NCBI GenBank assembly: GCA_012735335.1
Contig: JAAYHO010000294.1
Location: 1 to 6,749 of the forward strand
Direction: 5' to 3'
DNA: 6,749 nt
From: Gammaproteobacteria bacterium
GTDB lineage: Bacteria; Pseudomonadota; Gammaproteobacteria; Pseudomonadales; Pseudomonadaceae
Shown: positions 1-6,019 of the stretch, piece by piece
Numbering within the stretch: position 1 is the first letter of the stretch
Layout: the number at the start of each line of letters is the position of its first letter
Made by a program: the position numbers and the translations under genes
The notes under the pieces: generated by a model
What the model was told of the DNA's origin: nothing
The model's input: the letters and a program-made list of their open reading frames with translations, nothing else
The model's database searches: none

Positions 1-329
1 CCCCGCGCCTGCGGGGATGAACCGCTTGGGTGGGGCTACGCATGGGCGCACCCCTCGTGTTCCCCGCGCCTGCGGGGATGAACCGGAGCGTGAGCGCTTC
101 CTGATGGCTAACCCGCTGTGTTCCCCGCGCCTGCGGGGATGAACCGCGAATCAGTCTGTCTGATAGCCGTCCAACGATGTGTTCCCCGCGCCTGCGGGGA
201 TGAACCGCATCCCGCGCTGCGCTGGTGATTGAGCTGCCGGTGTTCCCCGCGCCTGCGGGGATGAACCGTCTCAACCTGACCAACGAACAGATCCGCAAGC
301 GTGTTCCCCGCACCTACGGGGCCAGCCAG
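1..329 (+). CRISPR. Type I-E CRISPR array, trailer end
   Basis: The 29-bp repeat begins GTGTTCCCCG and ends GATGAACCG, with a CCCCGC/GCGGGG hairpin around a GCCT loop. This is the classic type I-E (E. coli/Cascade) repeat, here in crRNA orientation on the + strand. Full repeats lie at 57-85, 118-146, 179-207 and 240-268 and are identical. A repeat cut by the window edge occupies 1-24, and a degenerate one 301-329. Spacers are all exactly 32 bp: 25-56, 86-117, 147-178, 208-239 and 269-300. Repeat orientation and the decayed last repeat both place the leader to the left, outside the window, so these are the oldest spacers. No cas gene is visible here. Expected processing is by Cas6e/CasE at the 3' base of the repeat hairpin; that is family knowledge, not seen. 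Confidence 0.97.
301..329 (+). repeat. Degenerate terminal CRISPR repeat
   Basis: It lies exactly one 32-bp spacer after the last perfect repeat. The first 21 bases match the consensus except G-to-A changes at repeat positions 12 and 16. The 3' part (positions 22-29) has lost most of the ATGAACCG end, giving 8 mismatches in 29. The position-16 change removes one pair from the repeat hairpin, leaving a 5-bp CCCCG/CGGGG stem. Decay of this kind is typical of the leader-distal end. Confidence 0.9.
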
Positions 330-337
330 CATCGACC

Positions 338-357
338 ACTGTCACCCGCAAGACAGT
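338..357. repeat. Inverted repeat just beyond the CRISPR trailer
   Basis: ACTGTC at 338-343 and GACAGT at 352-357 form a perfect 6-bp inverted repeat with an 8-base centre. It starts 9 bp after the terminal repeat and lies about 95 bp before the aldolase start. There is no T-run after it, so it is not a classical terminator. It could be an operator for the downstream gene or chance. A weak -10-like TACACT sits at 378-383. Confidence 0.3.
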
Positions 358-435
358 TCATCGGCGATACCCTCGACTACACTGCTGGACACACAACGCC
401 ACCGCAGCCGATGCAGGATGGTGAACATGAACAAC

Positions 436-442
436 AAGAGGA
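436..442 (+). promoter_or_regulatory. Ribosome binding site of the aldolase gene
   Basis: AAGAGGA lies 7 bases before the ATG at 450. It decides the start in favour of 450: an in-frame ATG at 411 and the open frame that continues back into the CRISPR array have no comparable site. Confidence 0.75.
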
Positions 443-449
443 AAGCCCG

Positions 450-1223
450 ATGAACGCAATGCAGAAGCTGCCGGTACTGGATGTCAGGGGTCAGGTCAGT
501 GCCGAGGAATGGCAGACCCGGGTCGACCTGGCCGCAGCATACCGGCTGGTGGCGCTGAACGGTTGGGATGATGTGATCTTCACTCATATTTCGGCAAAGA
601 TCCCCGGTACCGAGCACTTCCTGATCAACCCCTACGGCCTGATGTTCGAGGAGGTCACTGCCTCCAACCTGGTGAAAATCGACCTGCAGGGCAACAAGGT
701 GATGGACTCGCCCTACGAGATCAACCCGGCCGGTTTCACCATCCACAGCGCGGTGCACGAAGTGCGTCACGACGCCGGTTGCGTACTGCACACCCATACC
801 GCCGAGGGCGTCGGCGTATCGGCGCAGAAGGACGGCATCCTGCCGATCTCCCAGCAGGCACTGTTTGTGCTGAGCAGCCTGTCCTACCACGACTACGAAG
901 GCGTCGCCCTGCGTGAGGACGAGAAGGTGCGTCTGCAGCAGGATCTGGGCAGGACCCGCGCCATGGTACTGCGCAACCACGGCCTGATGACTGTGGGCCG
1001 GGATGTGGCCGAGGCCTTCCTCGGCATGCACACCCTGCAACGCTGCTGCGAGATCCAGATCAGCGCCCAGGCCGGTGGCAGCGAGCTGATTCCGATTCCC
1101 CAGAGCATTCTGGACGGCGCCATTGAAAGCATGCGCCAGGTCACCAAGGGTGCCGGTGCCAACCTGGCCTGGCCCGCTCTGCTGCGCAAAGTCCAGCGCG
1201 ACAGCCCCGGCTTCGATAGCTGA
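450..1223 (+). CDS. Class II aldolase/adducin family protein
   Basis: This 257-residue protein has the usual single-domain length for the family, whose members are Zn-dependent aldolases, epimerases and dehydratases acting on small sugar or hydroxy-acid substrates in the cytoplasm. The fold signature is continuous: NGWDDVIFTHISAK near residues 38-50, a phosphate/substrate-loop-like stretch LINPYGLMFEEVTASN at 58-73, the HSAVHEVR helix at 99-106, the metal-site pair H114/H116 in LHTHT, and a third metal-ligand candidate H177 in RNHGLM. E104 is a candidate general acid/base, by analogy to fuculose aldolase. Substrate cannot be told from sequence. The start at 450 is chosen for its AAGAGGA site 7 bases upstream and because N-terminal extensions would translate CRISPR repeats. 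It stands alone between the CRISPR trailer and the DUF294 gene 105 bp downstream. No frameshift or missing motif is seen. Confidence 0.92.
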   Translation: MNAMQKLPVLDVRGQVSAEEWQTRVDLAAAYRLVALNGWDDVIFTHISAKIPGTEHFLINPYGLMFEEVTASNLVKIDLQGNKVMDSPYEINPAGFTIHSAVHEVRHDAGCVLHTHTAEGVGVSAQKDGILPISQQALFVLSSLSYHDYEGVALREDEKVRLQQDLGRTRAMVLRNHGLMTVGRDVAEAFLGMHTLQRCCEIQISAQAGGSELIPIPQSILDGAIESMRQVTKGAGANLAWPALLRKVQRDSPGFDS

Positions 1224-1251
1224 CTCCCCGCCCCTGCCCGTCACAGCCAGC

Positions 1252-1272
1252 CCCGGCTGCGACGGCGCCGGG
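1252..1272 (+). terminator. Possible hairpin after the aldolase gene
   Basis: CCCGGC (1252-1257) pairs with GCCGGG (1267-1272) around a 9-base loop, about 30 bases after the aldolase stop. There is no U-tract. It could slow or stop the aldolase transcript or be incidental in GC-rich DNA. Confidence 0.25.
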
Positions 1273-1287
1273 CATAACCGCGCCCAA

Positions 1288-1311
1288 GGCATTACACTGT
1301 TGCCCAATGCC
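1288..1311. promoter_or_regulatory. Inverted repeat upstream of the DUF294 gene
   Basis: GGCATT (1288-1293) and AATGCC (1306-1311) are a perfect 6-bp inverted repeat with a 12-base centre, ending 17 bases before the DUF294 start at 1329. The 105-bp intergenic stretch has no convincing sigma-70 promoter, so this is only a candidate operator or 5'-UTR hairpin. Confidence 0.25.
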
Positions 1312-1328
1312 GCTGCGGAACCCTGCCC

Positions 1329-3215
1329 ATGCAAGTTGAACTGATCGAGATCCGCGACCATTTCAGTCGCTTCGCCCCCTTTGACGAGTTGCCCGATGAC
1401 GCCCTGGATACCCTGGCGCAGCAGACCCAGGTGCGCTATTTCAAGGCCGGCACCCCCATCCTCGAACAGGGTGGCGAGATAACCGAACTGCATTATATAC
1501 GCAGCGGTGCGGTGGAGATCTATCGGCGCAACGGCGAGTTGTTCAATCGGCTCGGCGAAGGCGATATCTTCGGCCAGTCCAGCCTGCGCCGGGGCCGCGG
1601 AGTGCGCTTTCCGGCCAAAGCGCTGGAAGATACGCTGATCTACTTCATCCCCGGCGAGCTGTTCAGTCAGTTGTGCGACCAGCACGACAGTCTGGCGGAC
1701 TTTGTCGATACCGAGGGCTCCAAGCGACTGCGCTCGGCGGTGGAGTCCCAGGGGCGGGCCAGCGAACTGATCAAGGTCAGGGTCAACAAGCTGATCAGCC
1801 GTCCGCCGGTGATGCTGGATGCGCAGAGCAGTATCCACCGGGCGGCGGCGGTGATGACCGAACAGAGCGTATCGGCGCTGTTGATCACCGAGCCGGATGC
1901 CGATCAACCGGAGATCCAGCGGGTGGCCGGAATCATCACCGACCGGGATTTCCGCACCCGGGTGGTGTCCGAGGCGCTGCCGCCGGAAACGCCTCTGCAC
2001 AGCATCATGACCGCCGACCCCATCACCCTGCAGGCCAACGCCTCGGTGCTGGAGGCCATCCTGTGCATGCTGCGGCACAACATCCACCATCTGCCGATTC
2101 TCAGCCGCCGACGCCCGGTGGGGCTGGTCAATCTGGCCGACGTGATCCGCTACCAGTCCCAGAGCAGCCTGTATCTGGTCAACGATATCTTCAACCGCCA
2201 GTCGGTCAGCGAACTGCAGAGCCTGCTGCCTGACGTGCGCACCTCCTTCGTGCGCATGGTCGAGGACGAGGCCACCGCGCAGATGATCGGCAGCGCCCTG
2301 TCCAGCATTGGCCGCAGCTTCATCCAGCGGCTGATCGATCTGGCGGAGAACGAGCTGGGCCCACCGCCGGTACCCTACAGCTACATGGTGATGGGCTCCA
2401 TGGCCCGGGACGAACAGCTGATCGTCACCGATCAGGACAATGCCCTGGTGCTGGACGACAGCTTCGATCCGGCCGAGCACGATGATTACTTCCTGCGCCT
2501 GGCGACATTTGTCAGCGACGGCCTGGCCGCCTGCGGCTACAGCTACTGCAAGGGCGACATCATGGCTACCAACCGCAAATGGCGTCAGCCGCTGTCGGTA
2601 TGGAAAGACTATTTCAGCGAATGGATCGAGCGGCCCAACCCGCGTACGCTGCTCAACAGCAATATCTTCTTCGACCTGGAATCGGTCAGCGGCCAGTCCG
2701 ACATGGTCGAGCAACTGCGCGAACTGATCGCCAGCAAGGCCAGCCGCACCCCCAACTTCCTCGCGCTGATGGCCCGCAACTCACTCAACCGCACGCCGCC
2801 ACTGGGCATCTTCCGCACCTTTGTCATGGAACAGGACGGCAAGCAGAAGAACATCATCAACATCAAGGGCCGGGGCACAGCGCCGCTGACCGACCTGATC
2901 CGGGTACACGCTCTGGCCATCGGCTCCACCTCGCAGAGTTCCCATGACCGGCTGGACGACATCGCCAAAACCCGACTGATGCCCCGGGAATCGGTGGAGC
3001 GGCTGCGCTATGCGCTGGAGTTCCTGTCGCTGGCACGCATCCGCCATCAGGCGCTGACCATTCAGGAAGGCCGCGAGCCGAACAACTACATAGAGCCGGA
3101 AAATGTATCGGCGGCCGAGCGCCACGGCCTGAAGGATGCCTTCCAGATACTCAGCAATGCGCAGAAGTTCCTGCGCTTCCGCTACCCGCAGACCGCCCCG
3201 GGGCGCCCCGCATGA
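1329..3215 (+). CDS. cNMP-binding/CBS/DUF294 nucleotidyltransferase-like signalling protein
   Basis: This 628-residue soluble protein has four modules in the usual order for the family. A cyclic-nucleotide-binding (Crp-like) domain covers about residues 8-130. A CBS pair covers about 155-280, with GIITDRDFR at 201-209 and the second CBS unit at 226-276. A GlnD-like nucleotidyltransferase domain (DUF294) covers about 300-450, with G356-S357 and the metal-binding D368/D370 pair in TDQDNAL. A DUF294 C-terminal domain follows at about 475-620. All catalytic-looking residues are present, so it is probably an active nucleotidyltransferase gated by nucleotide ligands; its target is unknown. The arginine that normally contacts cyclic nucleotide phosphate is not obvious in the FGQSSLRRGR stretch (81-90), so ligand specificity is open. 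The ATG at 1329 has only a weak CGGAA site upstream. The stop overlaps the start of the exonuclease gene (ATGA), indicating translational coupling. Confidence 0.9.
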   Translation: MQVELIEIRDHFSRFAPFDELPDDALDTLAQQTQVRYFKAGTPILEQGGEITELHYIRSGAVEIYRRNGELFNRLGEGDIFGQSSLRRGRGVRFPAKALEDTLIYFIPGELFSQLCDQHDSLADFVDTEGSKRLRSAVESQGRASELIKVRVNKLISRPPVMLDAQSSIHRAAAVMTEQSVSALLITEPDADQPEIQRVAGIITDRDFRTRVVSEALPPETPLHSIMTADPITLQANASVLEAILCMLRHNIHHLPILSRRRPVGLVNLADVIRYQSQSSLYLVNDIFNRQSVSELQSLLPDVRTSFVRMVEDEATAQMIGSALSSIGRSFIQRLIDLAENELGPPPVPYSYMVMGSMARDEQLIVTDQDNALVLDDSFDPAEHDDYFLRLATFVSDGLAACGYSYCKGDIMATNRKWRQPLSVWKDYFSEWIERPNPRTLLNSNIFFDLESVSGQSDMVEQLRELIASKASRTPNFLALMARNSLNRTPPLGIFRTFVMEQDGKQKNIINIKGRGTAPLTDLIRVHALAIGSTSQSSHDRLDDIAKTRLMPRESVERLRYALEFLSLARIRHQALTIQEGREPNNYIEPENVSAAERHGLKDAFQILSNAQKFLRFRYPQTAPGRPA

Positions 3216-3928
3216 GCAGGGCGGCCATCCGCAGACCAGCGGACTGGGCGCACTATATGGCAGAGCGCGCCGCTGCTACCCGCCACCCGGCGCTGCGGCG
3301 CTTCTTCCAGGCTGACTGGCCGAGCGCGGATACTCCCCTGGCGGAACTCGAGCTGGTGGCGCTGGATATCGAAACCACCGGGCTGGATGCCAGACGCCAT
3401 GCCATCGTCAGCCTCGGCCTGATCCCCTTCACCCTGGAACGCATCCGCTCCGATCAGGCCTGGTATCAGATAGTCCGGCCGCAGGGAGACCTGACCGCCG
3501 AATCGGTCACTTTCCACCACATCACCCACTCGGATATCCAGCAGGCACCGCCGTTCAGCCAGGTACTGGAGCCCCTGCTGGAACAACTGGCAGGCAAGGT
3601 GGCGGTGGTGCACTTTCGCAATATCGAGCGCAACTTCATCGATCTGGCAGTACAGCAGAGCCTGGGCGAGGGGTTGCTGTTCCCGCTGGTGGATACCATG
3701 CAGATCGAGGCCAACCTGCACCCCAGGCGCCAACGCAACTGGCTGGGCCGCCTGCTGGGCCGCGCGCCCCTGTCGATCCGTCTGGCGGACAGCCGTGGCC
3801 GGTATCAGCTCCCGGTATACCACGCCCACCACGCACTGACCGACGCCCTGGCCACCGCCGAGCTGTTTCAGGCGCAGGTAGCCACGCACTACTCGCCGGA
3901 GCAGAGGCTGGGGGATTTTTGTTACTGA
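3212..3928 (+). CDS. DnaQ-like (DEDDh) 3'-5' exonuclease
   Basis: This 238-residue protein of the DnaQ/RNase T superfamily uses two metal ions to remove nucleotides from 3' ends. Exo I is ALDIETTGLD with D52 and E54. Exo III is HHALTDALATAE, with H206 and D211 in the H-x4-D spacing of the DEDDh class. Exo II is unusual: VVHFRNIERNF at 132-142 aligns with the common HNAxFD motif and puts Glu (E139) where Asp is expected. An N-terminal extension of about 45 residues, rich in Arg/Ala, precedes the fold. The start at 3212 overlaps the DUF294 stop by four bases and has no clear ribosome binding site of its own, so it is probably translated by coupling. Such exonucleases pair with DUF294 proteins in pseudomonads (recalled, not checked here). 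It is unlikely to be the polymerase III epsilon subunit, because the context and N-terminus differ. Confidence 0.88.
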   Translation: MSRAAIRRPADWAHYMAERAAATRHPALRRFFQADWPSADTPLAELELVALDIETTGLDARRHAIVSLGLIPFTLERIRSDQAWYQIVRPQGDLTAESVTFHHITHSDIQQAPPFSQVLEPLLEQLAGKVAVVHFRNIERNFIDLAVQQSLGEGLLFPLVDTMQIEANLHPRRQRNWLGRLLGRAPLSIRLADSRGRYQLPVYHAHHALTDALATAELFQAQVATHYSPEQRLGDFCY

Positions 3929-3934
3929 AGGGGC

Positions 3935-3960
3935 TTCCCCCCTCCCACAGGAGAGGGGAA
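3935..3960 (-). terminator. Hairpin between converging genes
   Basis: Arms 3935-3945 and 3950-3960 pair over 11 positions around a 4-base loop. On the - strand the one imperfect pair is a G-U wobble; on the + strand it is a C/A mismatch. It lies between the exonuclease stop (3928) and the transporter stop (3970), so it could end both transcripts, better for the transporter. Neither side has a strong U-run. The CCCCTCTCC-loop-GGAG pattern also resembles dispersed REP-like hairpins of pseudomonads. Confidence 0.5.
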
Positions 3961-3969
3961 AAGAGCAAA

Positions 3970-5637
3970 CTAACGCGGCTCGCTCATCAACCCCTTGACG
4001 ATGGCCACGCACCCGGCCAGCAGCACTATGGTAAACGGCAGGCCGGTAGACACCGCCATGGCCTGCAAGGCCACCAGGCCGCCGCCGAGCAGCAGAGCGA
4101 TGGCCAGCACCCCTTCCACTATTGCCCAGAACACCCGCTGGCCGACCGGCGCGTTGATCTTGCCACCAGCGGTGATGGCGTCGATCACCAGCGAGCCGGA
4201 GTCCGAAGAGGTGATGAAGAACATGATCACCAGCACTACACCGATAAAGGACGTGATGGCCGACAGCGGCAGCTGCCCCAGCATGGTAAAGAGCTGCAGC
4301 TCCAATGCCGCATCCCTCACCCCGGTGAAATTGTCGCTCAGCAGCTGATCTATGGCGGTACCGCCGAAGGCTGTCATCCAGAGGACCGACACCAGCGAGG
4401 GCACCAGAGTCACGGATATCAGAAACTCCCGCACCGTGCGTCCCCGGCTGACGCGGGCGATGAACATGCCGACGAAGGGCGACCAGCTGATCCACCAGGC
4501 CCAGTAGAAGGCCGTCCAGCCCTGGCTGAAGTTGGCATCATCGCGCCCCACCGGGTTGGCGAGAGCAGGCAGATAGCTGGCGTAGGCGCCCAGGTTGCTG
4601 AAGAAACCCTTCAGGATGGCCAGCGTCGGCCCGCAGACAATGACGAACAACAGCAGCAGGAACGCCAGTGCGATGTTGACCTTGGACAGTTGCTGGACAC
4701 CCTTGTCCACTCCGGCAATGACCGACCAGAGGGCCACCGCGGTGATGGCGATGATCAGCAGGACCATGGTCAGGTTGCCGCTGGGAATGCCGAACAGCTG
4801 GTTCATGCCGGCCCCTGCCTGCTGCGCCCCCAGGCCCAGCGAGGTGACCAGGCCGAACATGGTAGCGAACACCGCGAGGATGTCGATCGCATGGCCCGGC
4901 CAACCCCATATACGCTCACCCAGCAGCGGATAGAAGATCGAACGCACGCTCAGGGGCAGGCCCTTGTTGTAAGCAAAGATCGCCAGTGACAGCGCCACCA
5001 CCGCGTAGATGGCCCAAGGGTGCAGCCCCCAATGAAATATGGTGGCCGCCATGCCCAGCCTGAAAGCCTCACGGGCATCCCCTTCGGCACCGCCCAGCGG
5101 CGCCCAGTCGGTGCGCTCACCCGTCTCTCCCAGAGTCACCCCTTCGAAGGCCGCATTGAAATGCCCCATGGGTTCAGCGACCCCGTAGAACATCAGGCCG
5201 ATCCCCATGCCGGCAGCGAACAGCATGGCAAACCAGCCCACGTAGGAGTAGTCGGGTATCGCATCCTTGCCGCCGATACGAACCTTGCCCAGCGGGGTGA
5301 AGATCAGCACCAGACACAGCAGCACGAAGATGTTGGCGGCACTGATGAAGAACCAGGCCATCTTACTGGTGACCCAGCCGCGCAGGCTGGTGAATACCGC
5401 AGCGGCCTGATCCTGCAGCGCCAGGGTCAGCAACACGAACAGCAGAATGGTACCCGCTGAAATCAGGAACACCTTGCTGTGAATATCGAGGCTGAAGGTG
5501 AATTGCCCGGAGAAGTTGTCCTGACCGACCACATAGTCGGTATCGATCAGATTGGTTTCACCAGAGGGTGCCGGAATGCCGTCTGCATTGACCGCCGGCG
5601 CCTGCTGCTGGGTTTCATCGTTGGGCTGATTACCCAT
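3970..5637 (-). CDS. BCCT family betaine/carnitine/choline-type transporter
   Basis: This 555-residue inner-membrane protein has about 12 hydrophobic segments from residue 55 to 549. Its BCCT signatures are the Gly-rich TM3 motif GMGIGLMFYGVAEP (143-156), the FHWGLHPWAIY stretch with W203, W208 and Y211 matching the TM4 aromatic box of BetP, and YWAWWISWSPFVG (378-390) with W379, W381, W382 and W385 matching the BetP TM8 tryptophans. FFITSSDSGSLV (473-484) contains the T/S pair of the second Na+ site. Na+-coupled uptake of a trimethylammonium osmolyte such as glycine betaine is therefore likely; exact substrate is inferred. The first 54 residues are acidic (8 Asp/Glu, no Lys/Arg). The C-terminus ends about six residues after the last membrane segment, so no long osmosensing tail is present. 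The TM3-TM4 loop (about 160-188) looks somewhat long. The start at 5637 is supported by AAGGAG seven bases upstream. Confidence 0.95.
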   Translation of the reverse strand: MGNQPNDETQQQAPAVNADGIPAPSGETNLIDTDYVVGQDNFSGQFTFSLDIHSKVFLISAGTILLFVLLTLALQDQAAAVFTSLRGWVTSKMAWFFISAANIFVLLCLVLIFTPLGKVRIGGKDAIPDYSYVGWFAMLFAAGMGIGLMFYGVAEPMGHFNAAFEGVTLGETGERTDWAPLGGAEGDAREAFRLGMAATIFHWGLHPWAIYAVVALSLAIFAYNKGLPLSVRSIFYPLLGERIWGWPGHAIDILAVFATMFGLVTSLGLGAQQAGAGMNQLFGIPSGNLTMVLLIIAITAVALWSVIAGVDKGVQQLSKVNIALAFLLLLFVIVCGPTLAILKGFFSNLGAYASYLPALANPVGRDDANFSQGWTAFYWAWWISWSPFVGMFIARVSRGRTVREFLISVTLVPSLVSVLWMTAFGGTAIDQLLSDNFTGVRDAALELQLFTMLGQLPLSAITSFIGVVLVIMFFITSSDSGSLVIDAITAGGKINAPVGQRVFWAIVEGVLAIALLLGGGLVALQAMAVSTGLPFTIVLLAGCVAIVKGLMSEPR

Positions 5638-5644
5638 GACCTCG

Positions 5645-5650
5645 CTCCTT
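5645..5650 (-). promoter_or_regulatory. Ribosome binding site of the BCCT transporter gene
   Basis: On the - strand this reads AAGGAG, a near-ideal Shine-Dalgarno sequence 7 bases before the ATG at 5637-5635, and it fixes the transporter start. Confidence 0.85.
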
Positions 5651-5671
5651 GTTTAGCTATTACTGGTCCTA

Positions 5672-5699
5672 ATGATATAACTCTAGCGGGTCAGCGTAA
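5672..5699 (-). promoter_or_regulatory. Candidate promoter of the BCCT gene
   Basis: On the - strand TATCAT (5677-5672) matches five of six -10 positions. TTACGC (5699-5694) is a weak -35 at 16-bp spacing. The stretch 5638-5724 is about 44% GC by hand count, far below the flanking genes, as expected for a promoter region. It could instead respond to an alternative sigma factor; the -35 is poor. Confidence 0.3.
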
Positions 5700-5713
5700 C
5701 ATTGCTAGGAGTT
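5679..5713. promoter_or_regulatory. Inverted repeat in the transporter's upstream region
   Basis: AACTCTAGC (5679-5687) and GCTAGGAGTT (5704-5713) are inverted copies, with one extra base in the right arm and a 16-base centre. The element straddles the candidate -35 of the transporter and follows the MvaT-like stop by 12 bases. It may be an operator for an osmolyte-responsive repressor or a weak terminator of the small gene. No U-run typical of an intrinsic terminator follows. Confidence 0.4.
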
Positions 5714-5724
5714 TACGAGGTAAT

Positions 5725-5922
5725 TCAGGGGGCTTTTGCGCTGGAGTGCAGAATGCCCACTACATCGGCAGCGGACAGTCGATAGCTCTTCATCAGGGTC
5801 TTGAGTTCGTCGCCAAATTCGCGGGCTTCGCGCAGGCGTTCGGTCTTTTTGTTGACTTCGAGTTGCGCCAGACTCTCGGCGAGCTTGCGTTCAAGCTCTC
5901 GAAACGCGTTGTTCTTGGTCAT
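5725..5922 (-). CDS. Short MvaT/MvaU-like protein, oligomerisation part only
   Basis: This 65-residue, highly charged protein has residues about 6-36 as a Leu-repeat coiled coil (LERKLAESLAQLE at 10-22), followed by EFGDELKTLMKSY (35-47) and a helix ending ADVVGIL (52-58). This order closely resembles the N-terminal half of MvaT/MvaU, the H-NS-like xenogeneic silencers of pseudomonads, where a coiled coil leads into a F-x3-L-x2-LM-x2-Y motif and a DVI-x-LL helix. Full family members are about 120 residues; this one stops at SSAKAP, where the linker to the AT-hook-like DNA-binding domain would begin. No other frame downstream supplies that domain, and only 87 bases separate its stop from the transporter start. 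The ATG at 5922 has GAAAGG six bases upstream, better than the in-frame start at 6066, whose extension is not MvaT-like. GC is about 56% by hand count. It may modulate full-length MvaT, or be a decayed copy. Confidence 0.68.
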   Translation of the reverse strand: MTKNNAFRELERKLAESLAQLEVNKKTERLREAREFGDELKTLMKSYRLSAADVVGILHSSAKAP

Positions 5923-5928
5923 GGTTAA

Positions 5929-5934
5929 CCTTTC
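5929..5934 (-). promoter_or_regulatory. Ribosome binding site of the MvaT-like gene
   Basis: On the - strand it reads GAAAGG, followed by TTAACC and the ATG at 5922. It decides the start over the longer open frame from 6066. Confidence 0.6.
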
Positions 5935-5964
5935 AGGGATCAGAATACCTATCTGTATGCAGCA

Positions 5965-5983
5965 CACTGCGCACAGTGGCAGT
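5965..5983. repeat. Dyad element, copy 1 (upstream of the MvaT-like gene)
   Basis: The 19-bp element contains the dyad CACTG-CGCA-CAGTG (5965-5978) followed by GCAGT. It matches copy 2 (6020-6038) at 15 of 19 positions. It lies 42 bp before the start of the MvaT-like gene, overlapping where the -35 would fall for a weak TATTCT -10 (5947-5942, - strand), so it is a candidate operator. Confidence 0.45.
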
Positions 5984-6019
5984 TGCACATTCAGATAACG
6001 ACGTATTTCAGAAACAGGG

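Noticed and set aside
225..449. N-terminal extension of the aldolase frame back into the CRISPR array.
   Set aside because: It would translate CRISPR repeats and spacer; the ATG at 450 has a good ribosome binding site and gives the normal family length.
342..2714. A 790-codon open frame on the - strand opposite the aldolase and DUF294 genes.
   Set aside because: It is antisense to two well-recognised proteins, has a low-complexity Gln/His/Ala/Asp-rich composition and matches no family I know; long antisense frames are common in GC-rich DNA.
3182..4495. A 437-codon - strand frame across the exonuclease and the transporter's 3' part.
   Set aside because: It runs antisense to the exonuclease motifs and out of frame with the BCCT signatures; its composition is typical of a shadow frame.
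3919..4989. A 356-codon + strand frame opposite the transporter.
   Set aside because: It is antisense to clear BCCT membrane segments, extremely rich in His, Gln, Asp and Gly, and has no recognisable domain.
5479..5928. A 149-codon + strand frame opposite the transporter N-terminus and the MvaT-like gene.
   Set aside because: It crosses two genes and their promoter spacer in antisense and matches no family; the - strand genes have proper ribosome binding sites.
5942..5970. Sigma-70 promoter for the MvaT-like gene (TATTCT with GCAGTG 17 bp upstream, - strand).
   Set aside because: The -35 hardly matches and the implied leader would be only about 13 bases, so it was not annotated as a promoter.
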